Shown piece by piece: positions 58,105 through 64,000 of a stretch of DNA of 64,000 nucleotides. The DNA lies in NCBI GenBank assembly GCA_903844155.1, contig CAIMSU010000232.1:1-64000 (forward strand). Direction: 5' to 3'. The stretch's first letter is position 1, and each line of letters starts with the position of its first letter. Below the pieces are notes generated by a model, which did no database searches, was not told the origin of the DNA, and worked only from the letters and a program-made list of their open reading frames with translations. Made by a program: the position numbers and the translations under genes. This stretch comes from an uncultured Pseudomonadota bacterium. GTDB lineage: Bacteria > Myxococcota_A > UBA796 > SXON01.

Positions 58105-59769
58105 CTACTTCCCGTCGTGAATCGGCGCCATCAGATCGGCGAAGAAGTCGTTCCCCTTGTCATCCACGACCATGAACGCCGGGAAGTTCTCGACCTCGAT
58201 CTTCCAGACCGCCTCCATTCCAAGCTCGGCGTAGTCCAGCACCTCGACCTTCCGGATGTTCTCCTTGGCGAGGATCGCCGCGGGGCCGCCGATGCTCCCC
58301 AGGTAGAACCCGCCGTGTTTCTTGCACGCATCCGTGACCGCCCTGGACCGGTTGCCCTTCGCGAGCATGACCATGCTGCCACCAGCGGCCTGGAGCGCGT
58401 CGACGTAGGCGTCCATCCGGCCGGCGGTGGTGGGGCCGAAGCTGCCGGACGCCATGCCGGTCGGGGTCTTGGCAGGGCCGGCGTAATAGACCGGATGATC
58501 GAGGAGATATTGGGGGAGGCGCTCACCCCGCTGGAGCCGTTCCAGGAACCGCGCGTGGGCGATGTCGCGGGCGACCACGAGCGTTCCGGTGAGCGACAGA
58601 CGGGTCCGGATGGGGCAGTTGGACAGAGCCGCCCGGATCTCTGCCATCGGCCGGTTGAGGTCGATGTGGACGCACTCCTCGGCCAGTCCAGTGGCCTCGG
58701 GCAGGTACTGGGCTGGGTTGGTCTCCAACTGTTCCAGGAAGACGCCGTCCCGTGTGATCTTGCCGAGCGCCTGCCGGTCCGCGGAGCAGCTCACGCCGAT
58801 GCCGACGGGGCAGGACGCGCCGTGCCGGGGGAGTCGGATCACGCGCACATCGTGACAGTAGTATTTGCCGCCGAACTGCGCACCGATGCCCGTGCGCTGT
58901 GTCAGCGCGAGCACCTCCGCCTCCAGCGCTCGGTCGCGGATCGCGTGGCCGAGCCGGTTTCCGACGCTCGGGAGGTCGTCGAGGTACCGGGCCGACGCCA
59001 ACTTTACGGTCTTGAGTGTCATCTCCGCAGAGGTGCCGCCGAGGACGATCGCGAGGTGGTAGGGCGGGCAGGCGGACGTGCCAAGCTTGCGGAGGTTGAT
59101 GTCCAGGAACTTCATCAGGGAGACCGGGTTCAGCAGCGCCTTGGTCTCCTGGAACAGGAACGTCTTGTTGGCCGAGCCGCCGCCCTTCGTCAAGAACAGG
59201 AACCGGTACTCGCCCCCGGGCACCGCGTAGAGGTCGATCTGGGCCGGGAGGTTGGTTCCCGTATTCACCTCGTCGAACGTGGAGAGTGGCGCGAGCTGGG
59301 AGTAGCGGAGGTTGGACTCGGCGTAGGTCCTGTGGACGCCGCGGGCGATGGCGACCTCGTCGTTGGCAGGGCCGTCGGCGTCGCCAACCCACACCGATTG
59401 TCCCTTCTTGCCGATGACGATGGCGGTGCCGGTGTCCTGGCACCCGGGAAGGACCATTCCCGCGGCGATGTTGGCGTTCTGGAGCAGCGTGCGGGCGACG
59501 AAGCGGTCGTTGGCGCTCGCCTCGGAATCATCAAGGATCTTCCGGAGCTGTGCGAGGTGGCCGGGGCGGAGGAGGTGGGAGACGTCGCGCATCGCGGCGG
59601 CGGTCAGCGTGGTGAGGGCGGCCGGGGCGATGGTGAGGACGGGGCTACCGCGGAAGGTGTCGACGCCAACGCCATCGGTGCCGAGGGAGCGGTACGGCAC
59701 GGCGTCCGCGCCACTGGTCAGGCCGTGGTGGTCGAGGGGGAACATGTCCTGGAAGGCAAAGTCGGGCAT
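58105..59769 (-). CDS. fumA: class I (iron-sulfur) fumarate hydratase
   Basis: 554 residues from the ATG at 59769, normal length for two-domain FumA/FumB. The N-terminal alpha domain has [34 protein letters not shown] and [17 protein letters not shown]. [4Fe-4S] Cys candidates lie in PGCQDTG, SACPPYH and [17 protein letters not shown]. The C-terminal beta domain has [43 protein letters not shown] and [20 protein letters not shown]. It interconverts fumarate and malate in the TCA cycle. Oxygen-sensitive in other bacteria. Confidence 0.93.
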   Translation of the reverse strand: MPDFAFQDMFPLDHHGLTSGADAVPYRSLGTDGVGVDTFRGSPVLTIAPAALTTLTAAAMRDVSHLLRPGHLAQLRKILDDSEASANDRFVARTLLQNANIAAGMVLPGCQDTGTAIVIGKKGQSVWVGDADGPANDEVAIARGVHRTYAESNLRYSQLAPLSTFDEVNTGTNLPAQIDLYAVPGGEYRFLFLTKGGGSANKTFLFQETKALLNPVSLMKFLDINLRKLGTSACPPYHLAIVLGGTSAEMTLKTVKLASARYLDDLPSVGNRLGHAIRDRALEAEVLALTQRTGIGAQFGGKYYCHDVRVIRLPRHGASCPVGIGVSCSADRQALGKITRDGVFLEQLETNPAQYLPEATGLAEECVHIDLNRPMAEIRAALSNCPIRTRLSLTGTLVVARDIAHARFLERLQRGERLPQYLLDHPVYYAGPAKTPTGMASGSFGPTTAGRMDAYVDALQAAGGSMVMLAKGNRSRAVTDACKKHGGFYLGSIGGPAAILAKENIRKVEVLDYAELGMEAVWKIEVENFPAFMVVDDKGNDFFADLMAPIHDGK

Positions 59770-59819
59770 GTCGCCGGGTATCAAGGAAAATATCCGGCGG
59801 GTGTAAGAACCTCGAACGT

Positions 59820-62800
59820 GTGACGTTGTCTGCCCCGATGGTGACACCCCTGCCGCTCCTGACCCTCTTGACCCTCGCGCGGTTGACCCCGACGTGGGCT
59901 GCGCCGGCACCCGCGCCGACGGACTGGGTGGTCGATCACGCCGATGTCACCGTGCATATCCACGCCGCTCCCGACTCGGGCGAGGCCGCTGCGGACCCCA
60001 CCATCGACCTCACCTACACCTTCCGACGGGTGGGCCGGCACTGGGCCACGCTTCGCCTCTGCGACAACGTCGTCGCATCGGCGACCACCGGCCCGCTCAC
60101 GCCCGAGGGAGAGGCCGAGTTCGTGACGTTGGACCCTGCGAAGGACACCGTCGTCACAACCGTCTCTGGCGTTCTGGCGGCCGACGGTCCCGACCACGTT
60201 GCCGTGCACCTGCCCGAGGGCGCGCGCACGCTCGTCCACATCGACGCGCCGGGGTTGGACGTCACAGCCGCAGGGTCGCTCCCCGCCAACGCGGGTGCCC
60301 GGACCTCCGCGGAGGTAGACGCCCTGCGGATCCTGCCGGCAGACGGCACGCTGGACCTCACGTGGCAACCGCATCAGGCGGAGGTCGCCGAGGTCGAGGG
60401 CACGGTCGTCCGGGCAGAGGTGTCGACGGCGGCGTGGCCGCAAGACGGGGCGTTGAACGTCCGGAGTCGCGTGCGCTTCGTGGTCACCCGGGGGACGGCC
60501 GAGTCGTTCTCGATCGACACCGGGGGGCTGGACGAGGTCGAGGCGACGGGGCCCTTTGAGCACACGTTGACGGGGACGACGCTGACGTTCACGCCCGCAT
60601 CCGCGGTGTCGGGCGCGGTGACGTTTGAGTTCACCGGCCGACGTCCCACGATCAACGGCCAGTTTCCTAGCCCGGCGCCGCTGGACGTGAGCCGCGTGGA
60701 GACCTGGTACACGCTCGGCAAGCCGGACGAGGGGGATGTGGTCCCATCGGGCGGAACGGCCGTTTCAGCACGGCAATTGCCTGTCTGGGCGCGGGGCTTG
60801 TCGGAGGCGACGCCCGTGGCCTACTGGTCAGCGGCACCCTCGCTCACCGCGGGCAGCTTCGACACGGTGATGGGCCCGGATACCATCGTGCAATCGGCCG
60901 AATACGTCGTGAGCCAGAGCGAGGATGGCCACGTCCTCGCGCGGGCGACGTGGCTGGTGCGCAATGAGCGCAGCCAGTACCTGAAGGTCACGCCGCCGAA
61001 GGGCTACACCCCGCTGACGGCGCGCGTTTCGGGCCGTCCCGCCGTGCTTTTGCACGAGGGCGATGATTATTACGTGCCGCTCGAGAAGTCGATCGAGACC
61101 GTCCAGGGCCTGCTCGCGTTCCCGGTGGAGGTCGCGTGGGTAGGCGACGACACCGTGTGGAGCGGGGCCCGGCACGACAAGCGCGACCTGAAACTCCCGG
61201 CGGTGAACGCCCCGATCCAGGCGGCGACCTGGGAAGTGCACCTGCCGCGCGGCTGGCGCCAGGACGGCAAACGCCCCGGCGGTCCGGTCGGCTCGCCCGT
61301 CTCGTCCACGGCCGTGCTCGATCCCGCGAAGGAACAAGCTCGGGAATCGTGGACGAACGCCATCGACGCGTACAAGAAGAACGACTTTGACAGCGCGCAG
61401 AAGTGGCTCGACGCCTCGCGCAGTTATGCCGGGCAAAGCACCGCTCCAGACGCTGCGACGATGGACAACGTCGGTCGCCTGCAGTCGAACCTGGACGTGC
61501 TGATCCCGAAGGCGCCGCCGCAGGACGCCGGAGCCGCGGCCGCGAACCCGCAGGCCGGTGACGACGTCCTCGCCCGTCGGGTGAAGGACCTCGCGAACGC
61601 CAAGACCACGGACGCCCAGATCGCCCAATCAAACCTCGAAGAAGACGCGCGAAAGGCCCTGCTCGCGGGCGACGATGAAAAGGCCACGGAAGCGCTGAAG
61701 CAGGTCACCGCGCTCGCGAAGGACATCGGCGTCACCGAGCAGACTGAGTCCACCGAACAATCAGACAAGGTCGCCGAATATTCGCAGACGCTCTCGGACG
61801 CGGAGGCGCGAGTCGAGAAGAAGAAGTCCAAGTCGGCGTACGGGAACGGCTTCGGCAACGGCGACGGGAAGGAGATGGCCGGAAAGGCGGGTTTGCTGGG
61901 GTCGATCGGCACGCGCGGGACCGGCGAGGGCGGGGGCGGCCAGGGGTACGGGAGCAACGGGCCCGGCGGCACCGACGAAGGGCGGATGGGCGGGGTCGAA
62001 AATGGCGTCGAAGGCGGGGTGCTCGGCGGAGACGTCAGCGGGAGTGTCGGCGGCGAGGTCGCGACGCAAAAGGGCGAGGTGCTGGTCGTGAAGGGGGAGG
62101 CGATCACTGGCGTCGCGGGCGACGGAAACGCCGATGCCGACGGCGTCGCAGACGACTACGGTGCGGCCAACAACGCGCCCTCGGGTGGACCCGTGGTCGA
62201 CCAGACGATCGACGTTGCGCCGGCGGCTGCGGCACCCGGACCAAAGGAGCTGGACGAGAAGGACGCTGGTGGCGACAGCACCGGAAACCTGCGCGGGGAC
62301 GAGTTGAACGGGTCCCTGCACGAGGCGCCCGAGGCGAAGCCGGCGGACTATCAGATCGACTATTTGGAGGCACCCGCTCACCACGCGACGGGCGCGGCGA
62401 GCAACGAATATCGAGGTTCGACGCGGTCTCGCGCGGGCGGGAAGTCGGCGTCAGCGCCCCAGCCGGTCGTCGCGCAGCGATCGATCACGGTCGGCGCCAA
62501 GGCCCCTTCGCCGGATGCAGAGCCCGCCCCGATGGCCGACGAGCCTGCCCCCGGGCCCACGCCTGTCGCCGCTGCGCCACGTCCGCCGCCCGCGTCGCCA
62601 CAAGCGTCCCCGCAGGCGACGCCCCCGGCTCAGGCTGTGGCGCGTTCGACCGTCGCCACGACCACGCCGGCGCCCACAACCCGCGCTGCGTCCGCCGCGG
62701 ACGAAAACACCATCCTGCTCGACGGCGTCAACACGACAGACCCGAACACGGGCACGTTTTCCATGAACTTCAACTACGACGCCATCCAGCAGATCGACGA

Positions 62801-63497
62801 GTCCAAGGACAACGGAAAGGCCGCAAACGCCGAGGAGGAGTCCTCGACCACAAAGGACACGCTCGTCCGCATCCCGACCGGTCGCACCTACCAGACTGCC
62901 CTCGGCGCGGCGGCCGGTGTGGTCGCCACGCCTGCTCCGACGGTCCCGATGCCCTCTGGGGCGTTCGGCGTGCCGAAAACCGCGCTCCCGCCCTCGTCGC
63001 CCTATGCCACCCGGCAGCCGCCGAAGCCTGCTCCGCGCGGCCCCGCCACGATTGTCTCGAGCGACACCGCCTACGACCTCCCCCAAGGCGGCGCGCCCGC
63101 CTACCGCGACGAGGACACGCCGTACTTCAACCCCCAGACCGACGGCTTCATGGCTCCACCGCCGCCGCCTCCTCCGCCCGCCTACGAGCGCGATCGCGCG
63201 AAGGCCGACGAGGAAAAGGGAAAGGACGAGGACAAGAAGCGACAGCTTGTCGCGAAGCAATCCGCGAAGGTGAAGCACCTCCAGGCCGTCTCGAGGACGA
63301 AGGCAAACGCGCACAACGGGCCGGACACGCGGGTCCGTATGAACCCGCTCGAAGTCAGCGCCTCGCCGCTCACCCCCGCACTGCCGCTCGACGGCGCCCT
63401 TTTGACACACTCGGCGGCGCTCCTGAACCCCGACGAATTCCCCAGCTTCACCTACACCGTTTCCCCCGATCCCCGCTCTCTACACTCCAAGGAGTAG
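59820..63497 (+). CDS. large exported protein with permuted TonB-receptor plug motifs
   Basis: 1225 residues. Signal peptide ([17 protein letters not shown]). Residues about 35-500 are beta-rich ([13 protein letters not shown] ... [26 protein letters not shown]). Residues about 500-680 form a helical/coiled-coil region ([23 protein letters not shown]), then Gly-rich segments ([21 protein letters not shown]). Near 962 is [16 protein letters not shown] and near 1018 [16 protein letters not shown], both typical of plug domains of TonB-dependent receptors but in the opposite order from usual. The C-terminus is Pro/Lys-rich with a PPPPPPPP tract. No barrel is present. Function unknown; probably works with the next gene. 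Confidence 0.7.
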   Translation: MTLSAPMVTPLPLLTLLTLARLTPTWAAPAPAPTDWVVDHADVTVHIHAAPDSGEAAADPTIDLTYTFRRVGRHWATLRLCDNVVASATTGPLTPEGEAEFVTLDPAKDTVVTTVSGVLAADGPDHVAVHLPEGARTLVHIDAPGLDVTAAGSLPANAGARTSAEVDALRILPADGTLDLTWQPHQAEVAEVEGTVVRAEVSTAAWPQDGALNVRSRVRFVVTRGTAESFSIDTGGLDEVEATGPFEHTLTGTTLTFTPASAVSGAVTFEFTGRRPTINGQFPSPAPLDVSRVETWYTLGKPDEGDVVPSGGTAVSARQLPVWARGLSEATPVAYWSAAPSLTAGSFDTVMGPDTIVQSAEYVVSQSEDGHVLARATWLVRNERSQYLKVTPPKGYTPLTARVSGRPAVLLHEGDDYYVPLEKSIETVQGLLAFPVEVAWVGDDTVWSGARHDKRDLKLPAVNAPIQAATWEVHLPRGWRQDGKRPGGPVGSPVSSTAVLDPAKEQARESWTNAIDAYKKNDFDSAQKWLDASRSYAGQSTAPDAATMDNVGRLQSNLDVLIPKAPPQDAGAAAANPQAGDDVLARRVKDLANAKTTDAQIAQSNLEEDARKALLAGDDEKATEALKQVTALAKDIGVTEQTESTEQSDKVAEYSQTLSDAEARVEKKKSKSAYGNGFGNGDGKEMAGKAGLLGSIGTRGTGEGGGGQGYGSNGPGGTDEGRMGGVENGVEGGVLGGDVSGSVGGEVATQKGEVLVVKGEAITGVAGDGNADADGVADDYGAANNAPSGGPVVDQTIDVAPAAAAPGPKELDEKDAGGDSTGNLRGDELNGSLHEAPEAKPADYQIDYLEAPAHHATGAASNEYRGSTRSRAGGKSASAPQPVVAQRSITVGAKAPSPDAEPAPMADEPAPGPTPVAAAPRPPPASPQASPQATPPAQAVARSTVATTTPAPTTRAASAADENTILLDGVNTTDPNTGTFSMNFNYDAIQQIDESKDNGKAANAEEESSTTKDTLVRIPTGRTYQTALGAAAGVVATPAPTVPMPSGAFGVPKTALPPSSPYATRQPPKPAPRGPATIVSSDTAYDLPQGGAPAYRDEDTPYFNPQTDGFMAPPPPPPPPAYERDRAKADEEKGKDEDKKRQLVAKQSAKVKHLQAVSRTKANAHNGPDTRVRMNPLEVSASPLTPALPLDGALLTHSAALLNPDEFPSFTYTVSPDPRSLHSKE

Positions 63498-63500
63498 TCC

Positions 63501-64000
63501 ATGTCCTCGTCTTCCTCCCGCCTGCCCGGCGCCATCCTCTCCCTCCTCGCCCTCGCCGTTGTGTTGGCCCTGCCGCTCCTCGCCGCCGCGCCGGCCTCGG
63601 CCGCCGAGCCTCGCGCCGAGGTCACGCTGCCCTGGCAGGATTTCAAGACCCTCTACGATCAAGGCCAGGCGCCGAAAGAGCCGCCCGCCATCGCGCCGCT
63701 CGACTACACACTCGACAACGCGACGTACACCGGCAAGGTCGTGGGCACCGGCGATGACGCCTACGCGCTCGTCCACGTGACCATCCACGGCCGCATGCTC
63801 AAGGACAACGCCTGGGCCAGCATCCCGCTCTTGTCCACGAACTCCGCCCTGAAGACCGCGAAGGTCGACGGCAAGGACGCCGCGATCTACCTCACGGACG
63901 GGTTCTACACACTCATCACCAACCAGAAGGGCGCGGTCACCGCCGAGCTGGACGTCGCGATGGCGCTTGCGACGGCGGATGGCGAGACGGGCTTCGCGCT
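63501..64000 (+). CDS. exported hypothetical protein, truncated by window end
   Basis: At least 166 residues, from an ATG with AAGGAG seven nt upstream, 3 bp after the previous stop, so co-transcribed. Signal peptide (LPGAILSLLALAVVLALPLLAAAPASAAE), then AEVTLPWQDFKTLYDQGQAPKEPPAIAPLDYTL and a beta-rich domain (YTGKVVGTGDDAYALVHVTIHG). The LPWxDFKxLY motif recurs in uncharacterised exported proteins of planctomycetes and delta-lineage bacteria. Partner role with the 1225-residue protein is inferred from operon position. Confidence 0.7.
   Translation, partial: MSSSSSRLPGAILSLLALAVVLALPLLAAAPASAAEPRAEVTLPWQDFKTLYDQGQAPKEPPAIAPLDYTLDNATYTGKVVGTGDDAYALVHVTIHGRMLKDNAWASIPLLSTNSALKTAKVDGKDAAIYLTDGFYTLITNQKGAVTAELDVAMALATADGETGFA

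Overview
The window is very GC-rich, densely coded DNA that looks like a chromosomal segment of a myxobacterium-like organism (Myxococcota or a close delta-lineage relative). The main evidence is a 1147-residue surface protein at 38672-42115 with seven MopE-type putative metal-binding repeats and a C-terminal Cys/Gly - membrane helix - Arg-rich tail of MYXO-CTERM type, several lipoproteins with Asp/Thr linkers, cell-envelope genes, and several secretion/pilus-type ATPase genes. Taxonomy is inferred from these features; no rRNA is present.

Layout. Positions 1-137 hold the 3' end of a group II intron, directly against a GspE/PilB-type ATPase gene that carries a cyclic-nucleotide-binding domain. 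Positions 2163-7806 form a toxin-antitoxin (TA) island: an ADP-ribosyltransferase-like pair, an AbrB-VapC pair, an unknown gene, an addiction-module/RelE pair and a winged-helix/nucleotidyltransferase pair. The modules are separated by copies of a repeat of about 318 bp made of a tRNA-3'-end-like segment and its terminator. The intact source of that segment is a tRNA-Gln(CUG) gene at 7730-7806. Positions 7853-13074 (minus strand) are an eight-gene type II secretion/type IV pilus-like operon (pilin, three GspF-like membrane proteins, ATPase, three pseudopilins) in which all seven junctions are 4-nt stop/start overlaps.

Positions 13199-30189 are mostly household genes: MATE exporter, porin, DJ-1 family protein, thioesterase-like protein, CapA-like lipoprotein, TrmO, YqiA-like esterase, a two-component system, alaS, an SDR, an SPFH protein and a membrane-bound spermidine-synthase-like protein. 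Positions 30226-38647 hold a Cys-rich lipoprotein coupled to an O6-alkylguanine transferase, a DUF885 peptidase, another TA pair, a CASTOR/POLLUX-like channel and a bacterial PH-domain operon. Positions 38672-49740 are an envelope region: the MopE/beta-helix protein, an EF-hand lipoprotein, a sulfatase-like lipoprotein, a lipoprotein that looks like an exported truncated globin, and an active/inactive M16 peptidase pair.

Positions 49744-57096 contain a second full PilB/GspE-type ATPase, then, divergently, a sigma-54-type promoter, a 19-codon leader ORF with a perfect GAAA-capped hairpin, and an apparent operon of a TolC-like protein with a Met/Gly-rich insert, a beta-CASP ribonuclease-like protein and a P-type cation ATPase. 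Positions 57369-64000 hold a small exported protein, class I fumarase, and two exported proteins; the large one contains TonB-receptor plug-like motifs in reversed order.

The most unusual features are the repeat-bounded TA array at a tRNA gene (with one toxin truncated at a repeat), the sigma-54/leader/TolC/ATPase unit, the exported globin, and the permuted plug-motif protein. Many starts here are NTGA overlaps, so translational coupling appears to be the usual way operons are built in this genome.
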